From Bacillus_BD oryzisoli_A (lineage in GTDB: Bacteria; Bacillota; Bacilli; Bacillales; Cytobacillaceae), in the NCBI RefSeq assembly GCF_043641075.1, contig NZ_JBHZRC010000013.1:1-64000 (forward strand): a stretch of 64,000 nt of DNA. Reading direction: 5' to 3'. Below the pieces are notes generated by a model. That model saw only the letters and a list, made by a program, of their open reading frames with translations, ran no database searches and was not told the DNA's origin. Positions 53,135 through 60,822 of the stretch are shown here, in pieces. The position numbers and the translations under genes are program-made. Numbering within the stretch: position 1 is the first letter of the stretch; every line of letters starts with the position of its first letter.

Positions 53135-53641
53135 TTGGTTAGTAAGTTTCTACAAGTAAACCCTATTATGAGTTATTTTTTGACAGTTATCCGAGTATAT
53201 CTCGGATGGCAATGGCTAACAGCTGGCTATGAGAAAATTACATCAGGAAAATTTGATGCATCAGGTTTTCTACATGGAGCTTTATCGAAAATATCCGGTG
53301 ACCATCCCGCGGTGCCAGGATGGTGGGGTTATTTTATTGAAAATGCTGCGCTTCCAAATGTGGGATTATTTAATGTTTTAGTTCCATGGGGAGAGTTTCT
53401 TGTAGGCGTAGCTCTACTATTAGGCGTCTTCACTTCTTTTGCAGCGTTGATGGGGGTCATCATGAATTTTTCTTATTTATTTTCTGGGACAACTAGTACA
53501 AATCCGCAAATGTTATTGTTAGAGCTTCTCATTTTAATAGCCGGCGTGAATGCAGCAAAAATTGGATTAGACCATTGGGTTCTTCCGTACATAAGGGATA
53601 AAAGATTTAATCAAAAATCACAGAACCTTTCAACAGAATAA
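53135..53641 (+). CDS. DoxX-family membrane protein
   Basis: The TTG at 53135 gives the best distance from AAGGAG (53119-53124); the frame also has ATG 53126, which is too close. The 168-residue protein has four membrane helices (RVYLGWQWLTAGYEKI, the VPWGEFLVGVALLLGVF segment and others) typical of DoxX. Roles known for DoxX proteins are in redox defence and thiosulfate oxidation. A Fur box just upstream implies expression in iron shortage. Divergent from efeO. Confidence 0.85.
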   Translation: MVSKFLQVNPIMSYFLTVIRVYLGWQWLTAGYEKITSGKFDASGFLHGALSKISGDHPAVPGWWGYFIENAALPNVGLFNVLVPWGEFLVGVALLLGVFTSFAALMGVIMNFSYLFSGTTSTNPQMLLLELLILIAGVNAAKIGLDHWVLPYIRDKRFNQKSQNLSTE

Positions 53642-53671
53642 TTTATCCAAAGTCGAAGTAAATAACAAAAA

Positions 53672-53696
53672 GAAGCAGGATACCCTTCCTGCTTCA
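53672..53696. terminator. Hairpin terminator, perhaps an eroded repeat
   Basis: GAAGCAGGA pairs with TCCTGCTTC around a 6-base loop, between convergent genes. The ends equal those of the REP-like repeat, with the core missing. Confidence 0.6.
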
Positions 53697-53930
53697 CATC
53701 ATATTTAAGCATGAGTCTTCCCAATCGATGAGTTCATCGCTGTCAATGGTATGGTGTGCTGGCGTATAAATTCCTTCGTTTACGACGGGCGATGGTGTGT
53801 GATAAGGTTCTAAAACAATCTCTCTTTCCGAGTTATCAATTACAGCTCTGATAAGGTCATATACGAGTTTTGTATCCTTATCCTCTACAAGGTCTACAAG
53901 CAAATGAAGATCTTCTCTATGAATATCCAT
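53694..53930 (-). CDS. Small hypothetical protein, 78 residues
   Basis: Ribosome site AAGGGGTTGG before ATG. The N-terminal half (EDLHLLVDLVEDKDTKLVYD) is helical and acidic, like the short ribbon or helix antitoxin-type proteins of bacilli. The C-terminal half is polar with paired histidines. No partner toxin gene is adjacent. Function unknown. Confidence 0.75.
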   Translation of the reverse strand: MDIHREDLHLLVDLVEDKDTKLVYDLIRAVIDNSEREIVLEPYHTPSPVVNEGIYTPAHHTIDSDELIDWEDSCLNMM

Positions 53931-54107
53931 TTTACCAACCCCTTGAAAAAAGATTATATTACCATGTTCCTATTATACCTGATATAGATTACCTTGGTAA
54001 GTACTGGAAAAAGGCGAAATAGTGACATATCCATTACATTTTCGAGCGATTTCGATTGAGAGCTTTGGGCCGATTCTATTAATGCAATCGTTAGCCTTTA
54101 ACCAGTT

Positions 54108-54135
54108 GGAAGCAACAGAACCGTCCCTCTGCTTC
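54108..54135. repeat. REP-like repeat after the DUF1648 gene (F)
   Basis: Ends 4 bases before the stop of the minus-strand gene. The adjoining coding DNA is not clearly skewed. Confidence 0.9.
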
Positions 54136-54139
54136 ATTT

Positions 54140-55231
54140 TTATAAGAAACTTAAAACTAAAACGATAATAAGTGGTACAAAAATGATGATGTACCCTATT
54201 GGGTTGGCGAAGTTCAGGGTCCAGCCGACACCGAATCTTTTTTCGACAAAGATGGAAGGGTCATTCTTGTTAAAGTAGAAGAGACCGCCTTTCCAGTAAT
54301 CATCCTCATCATAGTCCTCAATGCCTTCAGCTGGTGGTGCTGTGTGTTTATTGCCGGCTGTTCCTACTTTGATTGCAAAGATGATGGTTCCAACTAACAC
54401 AAGAAGCATAAAAATCATTGGTATCGCAAAGGTCATAGCGTCTCCTGCAAGGCCTTCATGAATGGTTGATAATTGAAAGAATACGAATAGCATGGTGAGC
54501 AATAGGCTTGTTAAAAATGTGAACCAGCTTGAATACTTTCTAAGTGCAAGCTGACGGGTACGGGTTCCTGTTGTGTTTGTGGCGCTTACTTTAATCCCTG
54601 AACGCTTTTGTGATAGATTCATTGCCATCATCATGACCTGCATCACTAGAAGGATGAGCGGCATTTGAATGGCAGAGATAGGTGTTTTATTTGTAAAAGC
54701 ATCCGGCTTGCCATCAATCCCCCAATGCATTGGCATCTGATCGGGAAGGACAGGGTATTTGATAATCGTATAGATGAGAACACCAACCGTAATGATCATC
54801 GGAAGCAAAAAAACATACCAGGGAAGCATTTCATCATGGGTCCTGGCTGATAAATCGGCTGCCTTAACCTGTTTGACGTTTTCGCCCCAATTCTCTGCTT
54901 TTTTCAGCCGGGTAGCTTTTCCATGGTAAAAGAAGTACAGCGCAACACTCAAGATCATTATGCCAAATTGAATGAACATACCATATAAGACGATTTGCTC
55001 TTCAGCTGGGTTTGTACGGCTGTACCAAAAAAAGAAATAAGCAAAGGAAGCAGCTGAGACAGCGGCGACAATAATAGAATACGTTCGTTTATAGTGGATG
55101 AGCCTTTGGTCCGTTACATGCTGTTCCGGAACGGTCACACCGAATACAACCGTTCGTTTGACTAAATATGGGATGGCTGCCTCCATGAATGCCATAAAGA
55201 TAATCAATACGGAAAAGACGATAAATGCCAT
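54140..55231 (-). CDS. DUF1648-domain membrane protein
   Basis: ATG at 55231 (third codon of the frame that opens at 55237) has GGAGG at the right distance. Eight or so membrane helices are predicted. The DUF1648 motif DQMPMHWGIDGKPDAF lies at about 165-180, and a C-terminal segment YWKGGLFYFNKNDPSIFVEKR is of the DUF5808 type. Such proteins accompany GntR-type YtrA-like regulators in bacilli, as here. The molecular role is unknown. Confidence 0.85.
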   Translation of the reverse strand: MAFIVFSVLIIFMAFMEAAIPYLVKRTVVFGVTVPEQHVTDQRLIHYKRTYSIIVAAVSAASFAYFFFWYSRTNPAEEQIVLYGMFIQFGIMILSVALYFFYHGKATRLKKAENWGENVKQVKAADLSARTHDEMLPWYVFLLPMIITVGVLIYTIIKYPVLPDQMPMHWGIDGKPDAFTNKTPISAIQMPLILLVMQVMMMAMNLSQKRSGIKVSATNTTGTRTRQLALRKYSSWFTFLTSLLLTMLFVFFQLSTIHEGLAGDAMTFAIPMIFMLLVLVGTIIFAIKVGTAGNKHTAPPAEGIEDYDEDDYWKGGLFYFNKNDPSIFVEKRFGVGWTLNFANPIGYIIIFVPLIIVLVLSFL

Positions 55232-55285
55232 ATCCATTCCTCCATTCTGATGATTTTGAAGAAAACCTGCGATAGGAGATCTCTA

Positions 55286-55672
55286 TCATGCTTTACCCTT
55301 GAAGTCATTGATAACAGCGGCAACAAGTGTATCGATTTGTTGACGAGTTAATCCAGCCACCAATGCTTCAGCGATAACGGGTCTTAATGCTTCCATAAAA
55401 AGCTCGTCATGGGTACCATCTTTCCTCAACTCATCCTGTGAACGAATGATGGCTCCAGACTTCGGAACGATTCGTATAATTCCTTTTTTCTCTAATTGAT
55501 GATAGCTTTTACTAACCGTATGCATGTTCACGCCAAGATCTGCGGCAAAGGACCTCACAGATGGAAGTGAATCTCCAGGATGCAGTTCTCCCCGGGCAAT
55601 CCCCTCTATAATGTGATTCGACAGCTGCGTATAAATCGGAATATCAGACTCAGGCTCAATGCGAATAATCAT
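55286..55672 (-). CDS. GntR-family regulator (YtrA type)
   Basis: A 128-residue protein with a winged helix (PSVRSFAADLGVNMHTVSKSYHQLEKKGIIRI) and a short C-terminal helical dimerisation part, the YtrA subgroup. It lies 54 bases upstream of the DUF1648 gene on the same strand and should control that two-gene unit. YtrA regulators often answer cell-wall stress. Confidence 0.9.
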   Translation of the reverse strand: MIIRIEPESDIPIYTQLSNHIIEGIARGELHPGDSLPSVRSFAADLGVNMHTVSKSYHQLEKKGIIRIVPKSGAIIRSQDELRKDGTHDELFMEALRPVIAEALVAGLTRQQIDTLVAAVINDFKGKA

Positions 55673-55771
55673 CCACCATCACTCCAATCTGTTCTACTAT
55701 TATTATAACAAAATTGCTCTATTATGTATAGAACAGAAATCCAAAATGCGCGTGTGATTCTGCTTCTAAAA

Positions 55772-55838
55772 GAAGCAGAGGGACGGTTCTCCCGCTTCCC
55801 AAAACAAAAAAAGGAAGCAGGAGAACCGTCCCTCTGCA
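55772..55838. repeat. REP-like repeat, head-to-head pair (R then F)
   Basis: R 55772-55799 and F 55813-55838 around an A-rich spacer. A small extra palindrome (GCTTCT/AGAAGC) lies just before it. Confidence 0.9.
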
Positions 55839-55895
55839 TTATCCGACCAAATAACCAATTTCCATATTTTCACAAAATGTTCAATATATTCAAAC

Positions 55896-55909
55896 TGTAA
55901 GCGCTTAAT
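55896..55909. promoter_or_regulatory. cre-like site upstream of hemerythrin
   Basis: TGTAAGCGCTTAAT matches the cre consensus at 12 of 14 positions, about 60 bases before the start codon. Confidence 0.45.
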
Positions 55910-55966
55910 TTAATGATAAAATGACTTTGTTGACAAATTGTTACAAAAAACGGGGAGGTATTACAA

Positions 55967-56368
55967 ATGTCACTAATGACTTGGAGCGAGAATTACAGCG
56001 TAAATATTAACGAGGTGGATGATCAGCATCAAGAATTGTTTCAACTGGTAAATGGTTTACACGAATCACTATCGGGGGATAGAGCGGTGATTGGTGAAAA
56101 ACTGAACGGTTTAATTGACTTTGTAGTTAAACACTTTGCTACTGAAGAAGAATTAATGCAGGCAAACGGCTACCCAGATTATGAAGAACATAAAAAGGCT
56201 CATGACAATTTAGTTCAACAATGTGCAGATATTCAGGCAAAATTTAATGCTGGTGAAGAGGAAGTAACTGAGGAAATCACGGCATTCGTACGTGATTGGT
56301 TATATTCACATATTCCAAATATTGATAAGCAATACAGCCCATTCCTAAACGAAAAGGGCGTTGAGTAA
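55967..56368 (+). CDS. Bacteriohemerythrin
   Basis: A 133-residue four-helix protein with the full diiron ligand set: His in DDQHQELF, HFATEEELM, EEHKKAHD and the final HIPNID. Single-domain forms bind oxygen reversibly for sensing, storage or protection. Strong ribosome site GGGGAGG. Monocistronic, with its own terminator. Confidence 0.95.
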   Translation: MSLMTWSENYSVNINEVDDQHQELFQLVNGLHESLSGDRAVIGEKLNGLIDFVVKHFATEEELMQANGYPDYEEHKKAHDNLVQQCADIQAKFNAGEEEVTEEITAFVRDWLYSHIPNIDKQYSPFLNEKGVE

Positions 56369-56416
56369 TTAATCATTTTCAAACGAGCTAGGACATTTTA
56401 AAATCATATCAAGTAT

Positions 56417-56451
56417 GGGGTGGAGTTCGCATAGAATTCCGCCTTTTTTTA
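56417..56451 (+). terminator. Terminator of the hemerythrin gene
   Basis: GGTGGAGTTC pairs with GAATTCCGCC, followed by TTTTTTT. Confidence 0.85.
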
Positions 56452-56838
56452 CTTAATATATAAGGATACTTTGATTAAAGAAGCAGAAGAACCGTCCCTC
56501 CGTCATTTATCTGAATATTTTTACTTTAGTACGAGTCGTTATCATAGGAAAGTTTATTGAGACTAGGGGAGGAGGGAAAATCAATTGTTTGCAAAGATAA
56601 TCAGCTGTTTTTTCAGAATATGAAATGTGGGTTTGACTGTAAAGTTATATTGATATATAGTGGGATTTTTGTAAATTGTTTTACTATTCTTTTACGTATT
56701 TTCATCATACTGGTTACTGTGATACGCTCTTATTGGAATTACGATAATCCGCTCTTATGACTGATTAGAATAATCTCAATAAGAGTTATTGGGTTCAATA
56801 TGTCAATCATTCCAAAATTTCTATAATGAAGAGGGTGT
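56452..56838. other. Intergenic region with one repeat
   Basis: Holds the F repeat at 56480 and a 67-codon open frame (56557-56760) that I do not believe is a gene. Otherwise AT-rich. Confidence 0.4.
56480..56505. repeat. REP-like repeat, single F copy
   Basis: GAAGCAGAAGAACCGTCCC core; the second arm is decayed to CCGTCAT. Confidence 0.82.
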
Positions 56839-57039
56839 ATGATGATGGCAGTCACTGAACAACGTATTCAAAGCGACTATTTACAGCTAAAGCAGATTAT
56901 GAAACTTAGGAACAGCCTAGGGGAACTATACAATCAAAGTGGTGCAAACAGCTCCAGATATATAAACCTCTCACTTCAACTGGGAGCACTTGAAAAACAA
57001 TACATCGAAGAAAAAATTAAGATGCTGGATGAACAGTAA
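56839..57039 (+). CDS. Spo0E-like small protein, 66 residues
   Basis: Two helices separated by a short turn, as in Spo0E-type aspartyl-phosphate phosphatases (LKQIMKLRNSLGELYNQSG and INLSLQLGALEKQYIEEKI). The family signature SQELD reads SLQLG here, so the catalytic Asp is missing and the protein may be inactive or a different binder. GAAGAGGG precedes the run of ATGs; the exact start among three is uncertain. Confidence 0.6.
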   Translation: MMMAVTEQRIQSDYLQLKQIMKLRNSLGELYNQSGANSSRYINLSLQLGALEKQYIEEKIKMLDEQ

Positions 57040-57043
57040 ACAG

Positions 57044-57094
57044 AATGGGTTCTTTTGCTTCCAAATATAATTCAACGGAAGCAAAAGAACTTTT
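57044..57094. terminator. Bidirectional terminator derived from a repeat pair
   Basis: GGGTTCTTTTGCTTCC and GGAAGCAAAAGAAC form a stem followed by TTTTTTATT. It keeps the outer and GTTCT parts of the R and F monomers but not GGGACG, and lies between convergent genes. Confidence 0.75.
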
Positions 57095-57331
57095 TTATTG
57101 CAGATTTTGTTGGTTCATAACCACTTGTTGAGCATGCTGCAACTTTTCTTGTGCTTTTTGAACGTCCATTTGTTCTTGTTTTACCTTCTGTTGCGCCTGT
57201 TTTAAATGCTGAATCTCTATTTCCTCCTGTTGCATGGCCTTCAATAACTCATTTTCCTCCGTTTGTAATTCTAAATGAGCCTTTTGAACCTCGTTTTGCG
57301 CATACTTTAACTGCTGATTTTCCTGTGTCAT
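57095..57331 (-). CDS. Coiled-coil protein, 78 residues
   Basis: ATG at 57331 (MTQENQQLKYAQNE) has GGAGG upstream; the frame is open 19 codons more without one. Almost the whole protein is one Gln/Glu/Lys coiled coil with heptads (EVQKAHLELQTEENELLKAM and onward). Role unknown; a scaffold or spore-coat role is conceivable. Confidence 0.75.
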   Translation of the reverse strand: MTQENQQLKYAQNEVQKAHLELQTEENELLKAMQQEEIEIQHLKQAQQKVKQEQMDVQKAQEKLQHAQQVVMNQQNLQ

Positions 57332-57553
57332 AATAAGCCTCCAGAATCGGTATTTGGAACTTATACTCCCATCCTTTATAGTGCGCATCTTCCGTTGTAA
57401 TATGCCTTGAATCTACAGGCTGAATATTTGTAATGTTATGAAAATTGGGATATATTTCTGTTATAATACAACTTTTTAGTACGGATATAGGGAAAACGTA
57501 GTTCAGCATCCAGAATTTCTGATTTTTAATCTAATAGATATTAGGAGGGTATG

Positions 57554-58021
57554 ATGAAAGCGCATGAGATTATGAACACACAGGTCATTAAAGTTAAGAA
57601 AGAGCACAGTGTCAGATTCGTGATTGAAAAAATGATTGAACATGGTGTCAATGGTCTCCCGGTTGTGAATGACAAAAATGAACTGGTTGCTTATATAAGC
57701 GACGGTGATATCATGCGTTATATTGGGAGACAAAAGGATCTGGTTCTTGGCACTTTATTTTTTTCGCAGATCATGAAAGGGGACAATGATAATCTTGAGA
57801 GCAGGGCAAAACGACTAATGGAGTTAAATGTAATGGAGATCGCACAGACAAAGGTCTACAAAATTTCGTCAGAAGTGGACGTTGAGGATATTGCAGCATT
57901 TCTAGGTAAAAAGAATATCCAAAGAATCCCGGTTGTGCGAAAGGGAGCACTCGTCGGAATCATTAGCCGCACTGATATTATACGGAGTACATTTAAGCTG
58001 GAAGGGCGAGCGGTTATATAA
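57554..58021 (+). CDS. CBS-pair protein
   Basis: About 155 residues with two CBS motifs (about 7-60 and 95-150). The segments are MIEHGVNGLPVVNDKNELVAYISDGDIMRYIG and FLGKKNIQRIPVVRKGALVGIISRTDII, split here only by description. Such stand-alone CBS pairs bind adenine nucleotides as energy sensors. AGGAGGG precedes two ATGs; 57554 is better spaced than 57551. Confidence 0.9.
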   Translation: MKAHEIMNTQVIKVKKEHSVRFVIEKMIEHGVNGLPVVNDKNELVAYISDGDIMRYIGRQKDLVLGTLFFSQIMKGDNDNLESRAKRLMELNVMEIAQTKVYKISSEVDVEDIAAFLGKKNIQRIPVVRKGALVGIISRTDIIRSTFKLEGRAVI

Positions 58022-58060
58022 AAATGGGGACAGGTGTTAGGTTATCTGTCCCTATTTTTG
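58022..58060 (+). terminator. Terminator of the CBS gene
   Basis: GGGGACAGGTG pairs with the ATCTGTCCCT side, followed by ATTTTTG; starts at the stop codon. Confidence 0.85.
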
Positions 58061-58099
58061 AATGCTTAGGAAATATTCAGTTGCTTAAAAATAGGTTCT

Positions 58100-58237
58100 T
58101 CATTCCCAGCCATCCCACCATAATTTGAAGCCTTGAACAGAATTAGGCTTAACGCTATCGGCACTATCATCAGGAGCAAATAATGGATCCTCCTCCATCA
58201 TGCTGTCGCCCTCAAAAAATTCCTCTTCGGGTTTCAT
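58100..58237 (-). CDS. Small acidic protein with FAP motif, 45 residues
   Basis: GGAGGTGAT precedes ATG at an ideal distance. The product, MKPEEEFFEGDSMMEEDPLF onward, is acidic and ends with Trp-rich WWDGWE. The central LFAPDDSADSVK resembles VFAPEGSSENVK in the next gene upstream, so the two are likely paralogues. Family not recognised. Confidence 0.65.
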   Translation of the reverse strand: MKPEEEFFEGDSMMEEDPLFAPDDSADSVKPNSVQGFKLWWDGWE

Positions 58238-58390
58238 GTTTATCACCTCCATCACTAGTTTTGACGAATAACTGGTAATTATAATGAGTAACCCTAATCT
58301 TCACTAAATGTTCAAATAGTTGATCGTTTGTCCTTTATAAAGTTCTCAATCTTTTCATAAGGCCCTGGTATGACGTGACTTCTTTCTGGA

Positions 58391-58417
58391 GGAAGCAGGA
58401 GAACCGTCCCCCTGCTT
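58391..58417. repeat. REP-like repeat overlapping a stop codon (F)
   Basis: The last bases CTT share the TTA (TAA stop, minus strand) of the 46-residue gene. Confidence 0.9.
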
Positions 58418-58556
58418 ATTTCTGTCCATATCCACGGTTGGAGCCCTTCGCTGAATGTGATTGGCCTTTTACATTCTCGGAACTGCCTTCAGGAGCAAAG
58501 ACTTGATTGTCTTTTGTTATTTTTGCGCCCTCTGGGAATTTTTCTTTGTTTGACAT
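58416..58556 (-). CDS. Small protein with FAP motif, 46 residues
   Basis: Starts MSNKEKFPEGAKITKDN after a GGAGGTGG ribosome site. The core VFAPEGSSENVK is shared with the neighbouring 45-residue protein. The tail is Ser/Gly/Lys-rich (SHSAKGSNRGYGQK). The pair may act in spores, but nothing in the sequence proves it. The stop codon lies in the repeat at 58391. Confidence 0.65.
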   Translation of the reverse strand: MSNKEKFPEGAKITKDNQVFAPEGSSENVKGQSHSAKGSNRGYGQK

Positions 58557-58663
58557 AATAACCACCTCCACTTCTAGTTTGTGCGGTGGAGTCGTAATTA
58601 TGATGGAGGTTTTGTATTTTCACTAAATGTTCAAAGCTAGCGTGAAAAAAGAAACTTTTGCAA

Positions 58664-58699
58664 ATAAAAAAAGCCACTGCATATTATTCTGCAGTGACC
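58664..58699 (-). terminator. Terminator of the BASS-family gene
   Basis: On the minus strand GTCACTGCAG pairs with TGCAGTGGC, followed by TTTTTTTATTTG. Confidence 0.88.
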
Positions 58700-58704
58700 C
58701 TTTT

Positions 58705-58733
58705 GGAAGCGAAAGAACCATCTCTATGCTTCC
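58705..58733. repeat. Variant REP-like repeat carrying a stop codon (F)
   Basis: AGAACCATCTC replaces AGAACCGTCCC. The minus-strand stop TAG and the last two codons (Glu-Ala) of the BASS gene lie inside it. Beyond it, 58734-58833 is 67% G+T. Confidence 0.85.
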
Positions 58734-59695
58734 ATAATTTTGTCGCTTTTTTCTTGTTGTTGTTCTTCTTTTTCGGCTTTTTTGCCCCAGTAGTTGGCAA
58801 GGAGTGAGCCGGATACGTTGTGCCATACGCTGAAGATAGCTCCTGGTACGGCTGCTAATGGTGAGAAGTGGGCAGTTGCAAGGGCGGTAGCAAGACCGGA
58901 GTTTTGCATTCCTACTTCGATGGCTACCGCTTTTTGGTCTGGATAGTTCATTTTTAATACCTTTGCGGCAAAGAATCCTAGCGCATAGCCAAGAGCATTG
59001 TGTAAAATAACAACAGCTAAAATTAATAATCCGCTTTCCAGGATCTTCTCTTTGTTTCCACTTACAACGGCTGCGACAATAGCCACAATCCCAATAACCG
59101 AAACCAATGGGAGAGCTTTAACGCTTTTTTCTACCTGCTTCTTAAATAATGTTTTCACAATAAGGCCTAAAACAATTGGTAAAAGAACAATTTTTATAAC
59201 TGAGACGAACATATCGCCTGCAGATACAGGTAACCATTTGCTTGCCAGCATCAGGGTGATGGCAGGAGTCAAAAGAGGTGCCAATAGTGTTGAACAAGAT
59301 GTGATTGTAACGGATAAAGCTGTATTTCCTCTTGCTAAAAAAGTCATAACGTTGGAGGAAGTGCCGCCGGGGCAGGCTCCAACAAGAATAACGCCGACTG
59401 CAATTTCTGGCGGAAGGTTTAGCGCATAGGCTAAGCCAAACGCTGTAAACGGCATAATGAGAAACTGGGCTAAAACGCCAATTAATACCTTTTTCGGATG
59501 ACTGAAAACCTCTTTAAAATCCCCGCCAGATAAAGTCATCCCCATTCCAAACATAATAATCCCTAATAATAATGAAATATGAGGGCCAATCCAAGTAAAG
59601 CCTCCAGGAAATAATAATGCCAGACCAGCAAAAAGCAAAACCCAATAGGCAAACGTGTTGCCCGCAAATACACTTAGTTTTTCTAAAGCTTTCAT
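58724..59695 (-). CDS. Bile acid:sodium symporter family (BASS) transporter
   Basis: A 323-residue protein with about 9-10 membrane helices and the BASS motifs MFGMGMTLSGGDF and GVILVGACPGGTSSNVMTFLARGNTALSVT. It is related to YocS-like and pantothenate or ketoacid BASS carriers of bacteria. The substrate is unknown. A Fur-like box lies 50 bases upstream. The C-terminal tail (KAEKEEQQQEKSDKIMEA) is in the repeat-adjacent, G+T-skewed DNA. Confidence 0.92.
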   Translation of the reverse strand: MKALEKLSVFAGNTFAYWVLLFAGLALLFPGGFTWIGPHISLLLGIIMFGMGMTLSGGDFKEVFSHPKKVLIGVLAQFLIMPFTAFGLAYALNLPPEIAVGVILVGACPGGTSSNVMTFLARGNTALSVTITSCSTLLAPLLTPAITLMLASKWLPVSAGDMFVSVIKIVLLPIVLGLIVKTLFKKQVEKSVKALPLVSVIGIVAIVAAVVSGNKEKILESGLLILAVVILHNALGYALGFFAAKVLKMNYPDQKAVAIEVGMQNSGLATALATAHFSPLAAVPGAIFSVWHNVSGSLLANYWGKKAEKEEQQQEKSDKIMEA

Positions 59696-59744
59696 TTATT
59701 AAACCCTCCCTTTCGAAATGTTATGAATATTATTATACTCAGAA

Positions 59745-59763
59745 AATAATGATAATCAATATA
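59745..59763. promoter_or_regulatory. Fur-like box upstream of the BASS gene
   Basis: AATAATGATAATCAATATA matches the 19-base Fur consensus at 16 positions. It is in AT-rich DNA, so chance is a real alternative. Confidence 0.5.
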
Positions 59764-59949
59764 TTTAATCTAGTACAAATAATTGGTAATGTGTGATATT
59801 AGTTTCATTTTGTTAAATTACATGTAATAAAGAAAAAAAAGACTTTAAAGTTATTTTGAAATTATTTTGATTTCTAGGAGAAAAATGAATATAGCGATTT
59901 GAATACATACTTTTATTTTAGACAATCTAAAATGAGGAGGTGTCATTGT

Positions 59950-60144
59950 ATGGAACTGCCAAATAACGGAGGTCAACAAATGAATAATCAACTGCAAAGC
60001 AGCCAGAAGAACCAGTCGCGAAATGCAAATGAGGCTGCACTGGGTCTTGATATGGATGAGCAGGAAATGAACGGATTATATGGGATGGTGGAAACTGCTA
60101 CTGAGGATCAAATAGAGCCTAATACGGAAAGAGATGGCCGTTAG
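59950..60144 (+). CDS. Small polar protein, 64 residues
   Basis: AGGAGGTG lies 7 bases before ATG 59950 (MELPNNGGQQMNNQLQ). The frame opens 17 codons earlier without a ribosome site. Gln/Asn-rich first half and acidic second half, no hydrophobic segment. Family not recognised. A terminator follows directly. Confidence 0.65.
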   Translation: MELPNNGGQQMNNQLQSSQKNQSRNANEAALGLDMDEQEMNGLYGMVETATEDQIEPNTERDGR

Positions 60145-60160
60145 AAAAAGGATTTAAAGT

Positions 60161-60186
60161 GGTACGTGTATACGTACCCTTTTTTA
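60161..60186 (+). terminator. Terminator
   Basis: GGTACGT/ACGTACC stem followed by CTTTTTT. Confidence 0.85.
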
Positions 60187-60289
60187 ATGAAAAGAGAATA
60201 AAGTTGAAACCTACTATTTTCCAAATACGTATGATAAATATGCCATTTATAATGTAAGTGTAAACAAAGCATGAAATGGGGGATGTTTT

Positions 60290-60490
60290 ATGAAATTACA
60301 TAAAATCCTTTTATTAACAATATTAGCGGGCATATATTCTAGTATATTAAATCAGTTTGAGGAAGACTTTGGTATTAATCGCTTGATTTGCAATGTAACA
60401 TTGTCTCTAGCCATATTTCTTACAGGACTTATTTTTTATAGGATAGATAGAAAAGCGGATAAAAGTAACATAGAGAATGAAGATATTTGA
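60290..60490 (+). CDS. Small membrane protein, 66 residues
   Basis: GGGGGATG upstream of ATG. Two hydrophobic segments (about 5-18 and 33-50) and a charged tail, RIDRKADKSNIENEDI. Family not recognised. A terminator lies 52 bases downstream. Confidence 0.65.
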   Translation: MKLHKILLLTILAGIYSSILNQFEEDFGINRLICNVTLSLAIFLTGLIFYRIDRKADKSNIENEDI

Positions 60491-60541
60491 TTTAGATAGT
60501 AAACTAGATATCCATTATAAATAATCACACTAACCAAATCG

Positions 60542-60571
60542 AAAAGAGCCTAACTAATTGGGCTCTTTTTC
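60542..60571 (+). terminator. Terminator
   Basis: AAAAGAGCC pairs with GGGCTCTTTTT around TAACTAATT. Confidence 0.9.
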
Positions 60572-60822
60572 ACATATATTTCACGATTAGTGAATCTTTT
60601 ATTACATTTCCTTAGAGATAATTGTTAAATGATTCAAAAAAGTCTACGATTGGAATTAATGGGTTAAATTCCATTGATTGGATATTCCGTATCTAGAGAT
60701 TGCTTGCCTGATAGTGAACGATTTTTACAAACTAGAAACGGTTCATAAGAGTGCATATTTGAGGAAAAAATGGATTGATTGGAGAAAAGGCTAGAAATCT
60801 ATTACCAACAGGAGGGGTATGT
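60572..60822. other. Intergenic region
   Basis: AT-rich with no hairpin or ORF of note. Presumably holds the promoter of the nickel-type transporter. Confidence 0.4.

Noticed and set aside
56557..56760. 67-codon ORF with a hydrophobic segment
   Set aside because: Although GGGGAGGAGG is close to its start region, the codon use is atypical and there is no recognisable protein. Not supported enough to call.
131..58733. CRISPR array from the many short repeats
   Set aside because: Spacing is irregular (0 to thousands of bases), both orientations occur, and there are no unique spacers of constant length and no cas genes.
131..58733. All GGGACGGTTCT repeats as rho-independent terminators
   Set aside because: Most lack a T-run, occur upstream of genes or within coding sequence, and several lie next to separate true terminators (for example 5942-5981 and 30041-30075).
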